DNA of 5,771 nt, taken from NCBI GenBank assembly GCA_905479025.1, contig CAJQKX010000161.1, positions 1-5,771 of the forward strand, written 5' to 3'. This document shows, piece by piece, positions 1-5,771 of the stretch (positions are counted from its first letter, which is position 1; each line of letters opens with the position of its first letter). A program made the translations under genes and the position numbers. Below the pieces are notes generated by a model, which was given only the letters and a program-made list of their open reading frames with translations, ran no database searches and was not told the DNA's origin. The DNA is from an uncultured Paraglaciecola sp. (GTDB lineage: Bacteria > Pseudomonadota > Gammaproteobacteria > Enterobacterales > Alteromonadaceae).

Positions 1-317
1 CGGTAGTGGGTGAGGTGCAGTATGCAACATCGCATGTGTACAACCCGAGTTTGTCGGTAGGTGATTATATTGACCGCAGTGGCGGCGAAAATATGAAGGC
101 CGATAAAAAACGTATTTATGTTGTAAGGGCTAATGGCAGTGTATTTTTGCCCAGTGAGTCGCGTTGGTTTAAGCGCGGGGATAATGCGATACAAGCGGGT
201 GATACCGTGGTAGTGCCGTTGGATGCGGAGAGAATGAAGAAGTTGACGTTGTGGGGCAGTGTGTCGGAGATTGTTTATAGAATGGCGTTAGGTGCGGCGG
301 CGGTTGCGAGTTTTTAG
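1..317 (+). CDS. SLBB-domain polysaccharide export protein, C-terminal end (5' partial)
   Basis: This is the last ~104 codons of a gene that begins before the window; the frame is open from base 3 and ends at TAG 315-317. The GTG at base 6 lies inside the conserved beta-strand V-V-G-E-V-Q and is not a plausible start. What is seen: a segment of the form VxGEVQ, then NPSLSVGDYIDRSGG, a charged stretch, YVVRANGSV, an aromatic region, and AGDTVVVPLDAERM. That order (GEVxxPG...L...GG...V.R.dG......PGD.I.VP) is typical of an SLBB (soluble ligand-binding beta-grasp) repeat in outer-membrane polysaccharide export proteins. The C-terminal tail, LTLWGSVSEIVYRMALGAAAVASF, is a hydrophobic end often found in the large multi-SLBB capsule/O-antigen export proteins of gammaproteobacteria (family knowledge). 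Such proteins form or cap the envelope channel for the polymer. G+C is clearly higher than in the genes downstream. The family call is solid; the exact subtype (Wza-like or WbfF-like) cannot be settled from the C-terminus. Confidence 0.85.
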   Translation, partial: VVGEVQYATSHVYNPSLSVGDYIDRSGGENMKADKKRIYVVRANGSVFLPSESRWFKRGDNAIQAGDTVVVPLDAERMKKLTLWGSVSEIVYRMALGAAAVASF

Positions 318-408
318 GATGTGATGAGGTCGTTGTTCACTTTGTGTGAGATTGTTCATTGAAGAATATTTATTTATCTTTTAAGAGTTGAGGGTTATAG
401 CATTACTT
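318..408. other. AT-rich gap at the conserved/variable boundary
   Basis: These 91 bp separate the export-protein stop from the acetyltransferase remnant. Base composition shifts from G+C-rich to A+T-rich around 330-360. I see no convincing terminator hairpin with a T-run and no JUMPstart/ops element (GGCGGTAG type) here. No ORF of note is present. The shift marks where the shared export genes give way to strain-specific sugar genes. Confidence 0.5.
352..380 (+). promoter_or_regulatory. Weak sigma70-like promoter candidate
   Basis: A TTGTTC box at 352-357 (3 of 6 match to TTGACA) is followed after 17 bp by TATCTT at 375-380 (4 of 6 match to TATAAT). It sits upstream of the first gene of the variable block. 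In such AT-rich DNA a match of this quality can arise by chance, and the operon could equally be read from a promoter upstream of the export genes. Confidence 0.2.
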
Positions 409-687
409 ATGTTGAGATTGTTAATTAGTGATATAAAACAGGAATATGGGGGGTTAGGTTTTTTTATTTTTGTGAAGAGTTTACTCAACCCATCTATTCA
501 TGCATATCTTTTGGTTAGGTTGGCTGCAAATTCAAAAGGTATTATCCATGTAATCATAAGAAATATTTTAGTAGCAAAACACTCTATTGATGTTGGTCAA
601 TCAATAAGTATAGGTAGAGGTTTAAAATTACCACATCCATTTTGTATTGTAATAGGTTTTGGTGTGGTTATAAGGGACAGGATATAA
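409..687 (+). pseudogene. Serine O-acetyltransferase-like (hexapeptide) gene, C-terminally truncated
   Basis: From ATG 409 the frame encodes 92 residues. TTG 388 is an alternative start seven codons earlier, but the family usually begins with a short hydrophobic stretch followed by SDIK/SDxxR, as seen here from ATG 409 (LLISDIK), so ATG 409 is preferred. A GAGGG at 390-394 is rather far away for a ribosome site. Residues 1-50 form the helical N-terminal part. Residues 58-84 enter the left-handed beta-helix (HSIDVGQSISIGRGLKLPHP, then IVIGFGVVI), with His76 in the position of the first active-site His of CysE-type enzymes. The protein stops at TAA 685-687, right after VVIRDRI. Family members continue with QNVTxG, a second catalytic His (GDRHP-like) and several more hexapeptide coils. 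All of that is missing and is not present in the other frames downstream, so this is a deletion rather than a frameshift. Cys79 and Phe84, where Gly and Glu are usual, also fit decay. It is almost certainly inactive as an acetyltransferase. Confidence 0.75.
672..677 (+). promoter_or_regulatory. Candidate ribosome binding site for the flippase (decides the start)
   Basis: AAGGGA lies 6 bp before the ATA codon at 684 and 27 bp before the first in-frame ATG at 705. It is the only purine-rich Shine-Dalgarno-like run near the flippase start. Its spacing suits a start at 684, where the codon now reads ATA, rather than at ATG 705 or TTG 642. It lies inside the acetyltransferase remnant, so ribosomes finishing that fragment at 687 would end on top of it. 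Confidence 0.35.
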
Positions 688-704
688 ATATCAATACTAT
701 TTGG

Positions 705-1952
705 ATGCTGAGCGAACAATTTTTACGATTTTTTTCCACTTTTTTGGTTGGAATTTATATCGCTAGAGAGCTAGGGCCAGAAGATTTCGGCGTGCTGAGT
801 TATGGTCTTGCCATAATTACAATCGCAGGTGCCTTTTCTAGGCTTGGTTTAGACGCAGTTCTAGTCAGAGACTTTGCAAATAGAGATACGCCCTACGGAA
901 CCCTTTTGGGGTCAGCAATGGCTTTGGGTTTGGCAAGTGCTATTTTTTGTGCTGGTTTTGTGGCTTTTTTTGTTTTCAGTTATGAGTCAGATAATTTAAT
1001 CCGGTATATAGTTTTAATTTTAAGCTTAGGACTAATTTTTAACGGATTTAGCGTTATAGAATTCATGTTCCAAGGGCGTGGACTCGCTAGATACTCGTCT
1101 ACTGCTAAAATCTTAGCTTTATTAGTGTCAGCTGCAATAAAGTTGTGGGTAGTGATTTCAGGTTTAGATTTAGTATACCTCGCCGCAGCATATTTGTTCG
1201 AAACGGTATTAGTTATGCTTGGCCTAATATTGGCGCTTTTGTATGACTCGGAAATCAGTCGACTTAAAGTGAGTTCTGCTGTTATAGCTAACCTCGCTAA
1301 GCAATCAATTCCACTTATTATAGTTGCCGGTAGTTCTGTTCTCTACATGAGAATTGATCAAGTAATGATAAAATATATGCTTGGCGCCAACGAATTAGGA
1401 ATTTATGTCGCAGCCATACGATTGTTTGAAGGGTGGATGATCCTCCCAATGGTGGTTAGTGTCTCTCTAATGTCTCGTCTTGTTCCCTTAATGAATAGGA
1501 ATAATCTAGAGTTTATTCGCCAATTCAGCGTCCTGGTAAGTGTCCTTTTTTGGATTGGTATAGTTATTTTCCTGATGTCGTTTTTTTATTCTGAAAAAAT
1601 AATAGTACTATTCTTTGGCGAAGCATTCTCTTCCGCGTCGCAGATTTTGTGGCTCGTTATGTTGTCTGCCCCGCTTACAGCGATTAACTCTATTGCCGCT
1701 AGATATTGTGTAATTAAGGGCTTAGGTAACACCCTCGCCCTTAGAGCAGTATTGGCCCTATTAGTAAATATTGTAGCGAATATATTATTTATCCCGATTT
1801 TTGGGATCATTGGCGCAGCGTTTTCAACATTGCTAAGTCTATTTATCGGTAGCTATTTGCCGATCTTCTTTGATAGAAATCTGAAAGAGCTTAAACGGAT
1901 TATCCACAATGGAATTTTGTTAAGGGGCATGACAGTGAAAAGTTTTAATTAG
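705..1952 (+). CDS. wzx: Wzx-type O-unit flippase (polysaccharide biosynthesis membrane protein)
   Basis: Inner-membrane flippase that moves undecaprenyl-pyrophosphate-linked repeat units to the periplasmic face. Counted from ATG 705 it has 415 residues, close to the family norm, with about 12 strongly hydrophobic segments running to the end. Seen motifs: the N-terminal FLVGIYIARELGPEDFGVLSY (residues 13-33), the hallmark of the Polysacc_synt/RfbX family; SRLGLDAVLVRDF (45-57); and YMRIDQVMIKYMLGANELGIY (214-234), the usual start of the second half. The frame is open further upstream to TTG 642, but codons 642-683 are the acetyltransferase gene read in another frame, so they are unlikely to be real protein. 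Homology probably begins near NINTIW (687-704), just after an ATA at 684 with a fitting ribosome site. ATG 705 is therefore the conservative start and 684 the ancestral-looking one. The gap to glf is 70 bp. The function call rests on family motifs; the transported sugar cannot be read from sequence. Confidence 0.88.
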   Translation: MLSEQFLRFFSTFLVGIYIARELGPEDFGVLSYGLAIITIAGAFSRLGLDAVLVRDFANRDTPYGTLLGSAMALGLASAIFCAGFVAFFVFSYESDNLIRYIVLILSLGLIFNGFSVIEFMFQGRGLARYSSTAKILALLVSAAIKLWVVISGLDLVYLAAAYLFETVLVMLGLILALLYDSEISRLKVSSAVIANLAKQSIPLIIVAGSSVLYMRIDQVMIKYMLGANELGIYVAAIRLFEGWMILPMVVSVSLMSRLVPLMNRNNLEFIRQFSVLVSVLFWIGIVIFLMSFFYSEKIIVLFFGEAFSSASQILWLVMLSAPLTAINSIAARYCVIKGLGNTLALRAVLALLVNIVANILFIPIFGIIGAAFSTLLSLFIGSYLPIFFDRNLKELKRIIHNGILLRGMTVKSFN

Positions 1953-2011
1953 TCCAATTTTCGTGTGCCATCGCCACTTTATGCGATAAATTAAGATGTT
2001 TTTTAGAAAAT

Positions 2012-2017
2012 AAGGAG
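2012..2017 (+). promoter_or_regulatory. Ribosome binding site of glf
   Basis: AAGGAG, 5 bp before ATG 2023, is the strongest Shine-Dalgarno in the window. It fixes the glf start and suggests glf is translated independently of wzx. Confidence 0.75.
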
Positions 2018-2022
2018 ATGAT

Positions 2023-3171
2023 ATGAAGTATGCAATTGTCGGCGCCGGATTTACTGGTTCTGTGCTAGCTAGAGAGCTAGCTGAGCAAGGCCATGAAATT
2101 TTTTTATATGATTCTAGGGCTCACGTGGCGGGCAACTGCTTCACGGAGAGAGATAAGGAAACCGGTATTATAGTGCATAAGTATGGTCCCCATATTTTCC
2201 ACACTAATAATGATGATGTGTGGTCTTATGTCAGAAAATTTGGTGAATTTCTGCCATATATCAACAGAGTGAAAACTACTACTAAGGGGGCGGTTTACTC
2301 TCTACCAATAAACTTGCACACCATAAACCAATATTTCAAAAAAACATTCAGTCCGCTTGAGGCGAAGCGCTATATTGAAGATCAAGGTGATAAGTCGATT
2401 TTGATTCCGGTGTCATTTGAAGATCAGGCAATGAAATTCATAGGTAAAGAATTATACGAGGCTTTTTTCAAAGGATATACTATAAAGCAATGGGGTGTTA
2501 GTCCGTCCGAGCTTCCTGCAAGTATTCTGAAGAGACTTCCGGTGAGGTTTAATTATGATGACAACTATTTTAATCATAAATATCAGGGGATGCCCAAAGA
2601 CGGGTATACATCAATTGTTGAAAATATTCTTGACCACTCTAGTATTTCGGTGTTTTTAAATGAAATGTTTGATAAGTCCACTGTCAATAATTTTGATCAC
2701 GTGTTCTATAGTGGGCCACTGGATGGCTGGTTCGATTATAAATTCGGGAGATTAGGGTATAGAACTCTAGATTTTGAAAAAGAAATTATGGAGGGAGATT
2801 TTCAAGGTTGTGCAGTCATGAACTATGGTGATGAAGATGTTCCGTTTACTAGGATTAGTGAGCATAAGCATTTTTCTCCATGGGAGGAGCATTCAAAAAC
2901 CATAATCTTTAGAGAAAGAAGCAGGCAGTCTGGTGAAGATGACGAGCCTTACTATCCGATTCGTTTGTTAAATGACAAGGCTAAGCTTAAAGTCTATATT
3001 GACGCCGCTAAAAAAGAGCAGGGAGTAAGCTTCCTCGGGAGGCTAGGAACATACAGATATTTGGATATGGATGTGACAATCAAAGAGGCGCTCGATGTTA
3101 GTAAGAATGTTATTGTTTGCGCTTTGCAGAATAAAACGCTACCAAGTTTCTTTGTTGACGAGGCCTTATAG
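2023..3171 (+). CDS. glf: UDP-galactopyranose mutase
   Basis: Cytoplasmic flavoenzyme that interconverts UDP-galactopyranose and UDP-galactofuranose, supplying Galf for the polysaccharide. It has 382 residues, within the usual ~365-395 for bacterial UGM. Seen: the FAD dinucleotide-binding loop GAGFTGS at 7-13; the acidic end of the second strand, LYDSRAHVAGN at 28-38; KYGPHIFHTNNDDVW at 53-67; GYTIKQWG at 151-158; KRLPVRFNYDDNYF at 170-183, whose arginines include the substrate-phosphate-binding position known in UGM; YQGMPKDGYT at 187-196; FTRISEHKH at 275-283, carrying the second conserved arginine (Arg277); PYYPI at 309-313; and GRLGTYRYLDMD at 339-350, the C-terminal FAD/active-site segment. 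All key motifs are intact, so it should be active. It begins with a strong ribosome site. Its place between a flippase and a pyruvyl transferase-family gene is normal for a Galf-containing O-antigen or capsule. I see no reason to prefer any other flavoprotein. Confidence 0.97.
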   Translation: MKYAIVGAGFTGSVLARELAEQGHEIFLYDSRAHVAGNCFTERDKETGIIVHKYGPHIFHTNNDDVWSYVRKFGEFLPYINRVKTTTKGAVYSLPINLHTINQYFKKTFSPLEAKRYIEDQGDKSILIPVSFEDQAMKFIGKELYEAFFKGYTIKQWGVSPSELPASILKRLPVRFNYDDNYFNHKYQGMPKDGYTSIVENILDHSSISVFLNEMFDKSTVNNFDHVFYSGPLDGWFDYKFGRLGYRTLDFEKEIMEGDFQGCAVMNYGDEDVPFTRISEHKHFSPWEEHSKTIIFRERSRQSGEDDEPYYPIRLLNDKAKLKVYIDAAKKEQGVSFLGRLGTYRYLDMDVTIKEALDVSKNVIVCALQNKTLPSFFVDEAL

Positions 3172-3188
3172 TCCTTCGGTCTGATAAG
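3165..3188 (+). other. Imperfect hairpin over the glf stop codon
   Basis: CTTAT (3165-3169) pairs with ATAAG (3184-3188). Inside it AG pairs with CT and CC with GG around a TTC loop, with one bulged G (3183) and one T-T mismatch. The glf stop codon TAG (3169-3171) lies in the 5' arm. There is no adjacent T-run, so it is a poor intrinsic terminator; at most it is a 3'-end stability or weak attenuation structure. It may be chance. Confidence 0.25.
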
Positions 3189-3239
3189 CAGCTAGTAATT
3201 TTGAGTAAAGCCAAAAAATTAAATAATAGAGTTAATTAA

Positions 3240-4556
3240 ATGAAAATATTGTATGTGAATGATTTGAGGGATTTCCCGAATTGGGGCTGCAGGGCCACCG
3301 GAACTGCACTTTCAGAACTTATCGAAATGAACCATGTTGTAATCGATCGAATTGGTAAAGAGACGGGTAATAACAGTGGTTGGCATGCCTTTGCGGAACC
3401 GAGAATCAGGTTGAACGGAGTGCTTCCACGATTCATTTTCGATTGGTCTTGGCGGATAAGAGGGGTTTATCCAAAAATCTCGAAGCTGACAGCATTGATA
3501 GATAGAGTTTTTGGTGCCAAGCATGATTTCGTAAAACTCGACCCCAAAAATTCAGTTACTGAATTCTTTGCGGTAATGACTAAAATTCCTCGATTACAAG
3601 ACATTTATGATTCTTTCCTTGAAAGTGACGCCGTCATAATTAACGGTGAGGGAACCTTGATTTTTAGGAAAAAAATGGATCGTGACGCCAAGTTCCTTCT
3701 TTTTATTATCGAATTAGCTCGTCAGGCTGATAAACCATGTTATCTGATGAATGCAATGTTGTCAGATAGCCCTATCAGCACTGTGGCATCGCGGGTTAAA
3801 GATATGGTGGGAAGAACTCTTAATTCACTTGATACAATAACGCTAAGAGATGAGTTTTCTCTCGAAATTGCTAAAGCGATAGCGCCTGACGCTAATATCC
3901 ACCTTATTCCAGATGCTTTATTTACCTGGAGTGGGAAAATTGCGTCAGCTAGAAAAAGGTTCCTTGAAGACCCGCTAAATGGCCTTATTTTTGAAGATTC
4001 TGGTATCTGTCAGAAGATAAAATTTAACGAGCCATACATTTGCCTAGCTGGTACGTCATTGGTGGTTGATAAACAGCATACTATTGAATGTTTCGTAAAT
4101 TTAGTAAAAGAGCTTAAAAGTCTAAATATGCAGATCCTTTTGGTGGAAACATGTGTTGGTGATGTGTTTCTGAGAAGTGTGGCGTTACAAACAAATCTGC
4201 CTGTACTAACGTATTCAAATCCCGTTATGACGGGTGCGGCAATTGTTTCAAACGCTACAGTATTTGTTACTGGTAGGTTTCATCCATCTATTATGGCAGC
4301 AACTGGTGGCACACCTTGTGTGTACTTTGGCTCTAACTCTCACAAAAACCTCACGCTTCAAAAAGTACTTCAATATGAAAATACTACACATTATTCCGTT
4401 ACTCCATCAAAATTGGATTGCACATCAATAGTAGCCGACGTGAAATCATATGTTATGAGTGGCGACGCGACTCGAGAAAAAATATTCAAAAGAGTGGTAG
4501 AGTTAGATAAGGCAGCTAAATTTGGGGTCTCGAAAGTACTCGATGACTTAACATAA
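3240..4556 (+). CDS. Polysaccharide pyruvyl transferase-family protein
   Basis: This 438-residue cytoplasmic protein has no membrane segments and carries the signature pieces of the PS_pyruv_trans (WcaK/CsaB-like, GT-B-like fold) family. They are an N-terminal glycine loop NWGCRATGTAL at 14-24, INGEGTL at 134-140 after a hydrophobic strand, LRDEFS at 202-207, PDALF at 224-228, and the C-terminal block GRFHPSIMAATGGTPCVYF at 345-363 followed by SNSHK at 365-369. Characterised members move pyruvate from phosphoenolpyruvate onto a sugar hydroxyl to form a ketal, which adds a negative charge to the glycan. Between the first two motifs (about residues 40-125) is a long stretch I do not recognise, so the length is above that of compact members. 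The start ATG 3240 follows only a weak TAGAG at 3227-3231, and the gap from glf is 68 bp. Context supports modification of the lipid-linked repeat unit. The family call is firm. The acceptor sugar, and whether it is truly a pyruvyl transferase, are inferred. Confidence 0.85.
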   Translation: MKILYVNDLRDFPNWGCRATGTALSELIEMNHVVIDRIGKETGNNSGWHAFAEPRIRLNGVLPRFIFDWSWRIRGVYPKISKLTALIDRVFGAKHDFVKLDPKNSVTEFFAVMTKIPRLQDIYDSFLESDAVIINGEGTLIFRKKMDRDAKFLLFIIELARQADKPCYLMNAMLSDSPISTVASRVKDMVGRTLNSLDTITLRDEFSLEIAKAIAPDANIHLIPDALFTWSGKIASARKRFLEDPLNGLIFEDSGICQKIKFNEPYICLAGTSLVVDKQHTIECFVNLVKELKSLNMQILLVETCVGDVFLRSVALQTNLPVLTYSNPVMTGAAIVSNATVFVTGRFHPSIMAATGGTPCVYFGSNSHKNLTLQKVLQYENTTHYSVTPSKLDCTSIVADVKSYVMSGDATREKIFKRVVELDKAAKFGVSKVLDDLT

Positions 4557-4591
4557 CATGGTTTTTACTTCAGGCCCCAATCTGCTGAATT

Positions 4592-4597
4592 AGAGGG
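4592..4597 (+). promoter_or_regulatory. Ribosome binding site of the putative polymerase gene
   Basis: AGAGGG, 5 bp before ATG 4603, supports this start for the membrane protein that runs off the window. Confidence 0.6.
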
Positions 4598-4602
4598 TTA
4601 CG

Positions 4603-5771
4603 ATGGAATTGTTTAGCATAATTTCTACAGTTTTTGATTCATTGAGTTACACATTCTTACTCTTTGCATTTTTACTTTTCTACGCACTAGCATTACTGCA
4701 TGTCCCTATTAGCGGAGCATTTATAGGATCATTAGAGATTTTTAGGATTTCACTAGTGTCGGCTTTATTGTTAAAAGCCCAAGGCTTTAATGCCGAATAT
4801 GTAACCGTATTAATTTGCGCCTTGGCTTTTCCAATTGGGGTGTTATCAGCGTTAAAAATATTTGGCAGTCAAGCAACTCTAATTAGAAACGCAGAGGTGA
4901 GATTCCATAATCCCAAGTGGGCTAATTACTATTTGGCGATATTTTTCGTGACCTTAATGATATCGCTGCACTATTTACTGGTCGGTTTGCCCGATATGCA
5001 CTCTAGCAATACTGAGTTTAGATTTTCTTCCGCCAGCTCTGGTCTCTTGGGTATTCCTAGTAGGTTTGCGACGTATGGTCCAACTTCCCTGGTCGTTATA
5101 GCATTAATTCAAAGCTTGAAAGTCGTTAGAAGAGAGAAGATTCATCGATTATTGATGGCTGTGACTTGGGTTTTAATAATACTTTTTTTCGTGCTAAAGG
5201 GCCATAAAAGCTCTCTGTTAGCTTTTTTTCTCTCACTTTTCATTATGTTTCGTCTACTTCCAGAAGTTCATCGAAAAATCCGAGGTAAATATATAATCTT
5301 GGTTATAGTTTCTGTATTAATAGCTATTATTTTAGGAACCTCCAGTGACGGTAATTTTGCAGATTATTTTATAACAAGGATCATTTTTTCTGGACCTGAT
5401 GCGCTTACTGCAGCCGTTACATCATTTAAAGGATCTTATACGTCGTCATACGCGTTAATAAATGATTTTATCTATGTTTCGTTAGCTGTTGCTGGTGAGA
5501 AAGCTGACCTGTTTTCGATAGAACTTGCTAGGCATCTCTACGGATTACCAGCCGGTGAATTTACAGTACCAGTAACTCCTTCGATAATAGGTTTGGTTAT
5601 ATATGACTTCGGACTGTATTTTTCACCTTTTATAATATTATTCCTAGGAGCTTTTTTGGGCAGTGTAATGATTAAAACAAATAAATGCGCTTCGATGTCA
5701 GGGTTATTTTTATTTTTCTCTCTAGAAATCGCTATTTATCAAGGCCTTGCTAGAGGGCAATTGTTCTATAT
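4603..5771 (+). CDS. wzy: Putative Wzy-type O-antigen/capsule repeat-unit polymerase (3' partial)
   Basis: The frame is open from ATG 4603 to the window end: 389 codons plus two bases, with no stop. It encodes a very hydrophobic multi-pass protein. Clear membrane segments lie near residues 15-33, 45-58, 65-86, 107-127, 156-171, 182-198, 202-218, 229-245, 322-352 (probably two) and 364-381. A large, mostly polar stretch at about 246-320 between late segments fits the periplasmic loop expected in Wzy. Short motifs agree with the polymerase family: a KGHKSS at 199-204, and VTPSIIGLVIYDFGLYFSPFIILFLGAFLG at 324-353 (P-S-x-x-G ... FG ... G), followed by an arginine-bearing GLARGQLF near the end. 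Wzy proteins are poorly conserved, so the call rests on topology, this late motif and the position beside wzx. The role is joining repeat units into polymer at the periplasmic face. An O-antigen ligase is a less likely alternative. The C-terminus is beyond the window. Confidence 0.75.
   Translation, partial: MELFSIISTVFDSLSYTFLLFAFLLFYALALLHVPISGAFIGSLEIFRISLVSALLLKAQGFNAEYVTVLICALAFPIGVLSALKIFGSQATLIRNAEVRFHNPKWANYYLAIFFVTLMISLHYLLVGLPDMHSSNTEFRFSSASSGLLGIPSRFATYGPTSLVVIALIQSLKVVRREKIHRLLMAVTWVLIILFFVLKGHKSSLLAFFLSLFIMFRLLPEVHRKIRGKYIILVIVSVLIAIILGTSSDGNFADYFITRIIFSGPDALTAAVTSFKGSYTSSYALINDFIYVSLAVAGEKADLFSIELARHLYGLPAGEFTVPVTPSIIGLVIYDFGLYFSPFIILFLGAFLGSVMIKTNKCASMSGLFLFFSLEIAIYQGLARGQLFY

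Noticed and set aside
1..10. CGGTAG at the window start, resembling part of the ops/JUMPstart element
   Set aside because: It falls inside the coding frame of the export protein (Val-Val-Gly) and lacks the rest of the element; the real site would be expected far upstream of the first locus gene.
642..704. Extended flippase N-terminus beginning at TTG 642
   Set aside because: The 21 extra codons are the beta-helix part of the acetyltransferase gene read in another frame, with no ribosome site before TTG and a Cys/Trp-rich sequence unlike any flippase start.
729..745. T7 and T6 runs at the start of the flippase gene as possible phase-variation tracts
   Set aside because: They encode Phe codons in a hydrophobic segment. 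Similar T7 runs occur deeper in the same gene (965-971, 1581-1587), so they reflect Phe-rich coding in AT-rich DNA; the lengths are short for slippage switches.
1586..1810. Reverse-strand reading frame inside the flippase gene
   Set aside because: It lies fully inside a well-supported gene, has no ribosome site and no recognisable motifs; the same holds for the reverse-strand frames at 3236-3436 and 3312-3524 and the forward one at 4234-4431.
1970..1987. Small inverted repeat ATCGC/GCGAT in the gap between the flippase and glf genes as a terminator
   Set aside because: The stem is only five pairs with an eight-base loop and no following T-run; expected by chance.
2064..2081. Perfect inverted repeat GCTAGCT-AGAG-AGCTAGC inside glf, and a 13-base match (2068-2080) to bases 762-774 in the flippase gene
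   Set aside because: Both come from similar codons for Ala-Arg-Glu-Leu in two unrelated proteins (LARELAE and IARELGP). No terminator context or mobile-element feature is present.

Overview
This window is an internal piece of a surface-polysaccharide (O-antigen or capsule) biosynthesis locus, very probably from a gammaproteobacterium. The lineage is an inference from the style of the SLBB export-protein C-terminus and the overall gene set. I cannot name a genus. All genes lie on the + strand. Gaps are short (at most about 90 bp), as expected for one long operon, and there are no RNA genes, CRISPR arrays, insertion sequences or transposases.

Layout. (1) Bases 1-317 hold the C-terminal end of an SLBB-domain polysaccharide export protein, visibly richer in G+C than what follows. 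(2) Bases 318-408 form an AT-rich gap at the boundary between the conserved export part and the strain-variable part. (3) Bases 409-687 are the N-terminal half of a serine O-acetyltransferase-like (left-handed beta-helix) gene, cut off inside its hexapeptide region. (4) A Wzx-type flippase ends at 1952; its reading frame emerges directly out of the truncated acetyltransferase, and its true start codon is unclear. (5) glf, UDP-galactopyranose mutase, lies at 2023-3171. (6) A polysaccharide pyruvyl transferase-family protein lies at 3240-4556. (7) A multi-pass membrane protein starting at 4603 runs off the window end. It looks like the Wzy repeat-unit polymerase.

How the genes fit together. Glf makes UDP-galactofuranose, a precursor for Galf residues in the repeat unit. 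The pyruvyl transferase-family protein probably decorates the lipid-linked unit. Wzx flips that unit across the inner membrane, Wzy polymerises it in the periplasm, and the SLBB protein belongs to the export machinery that carries polymer across the periplasm and outer membrane. This is a Wzx/Wzy-dependent pathway.

I see no new kind of system here. The point most worth a second look is the 640-710 junction. There an acetyltransferase has lost its C-terminal half and the downstream flippase appears to have lost its canonical start codon. This is best explained by a deletion or recombination scar in the O-unit cluster.
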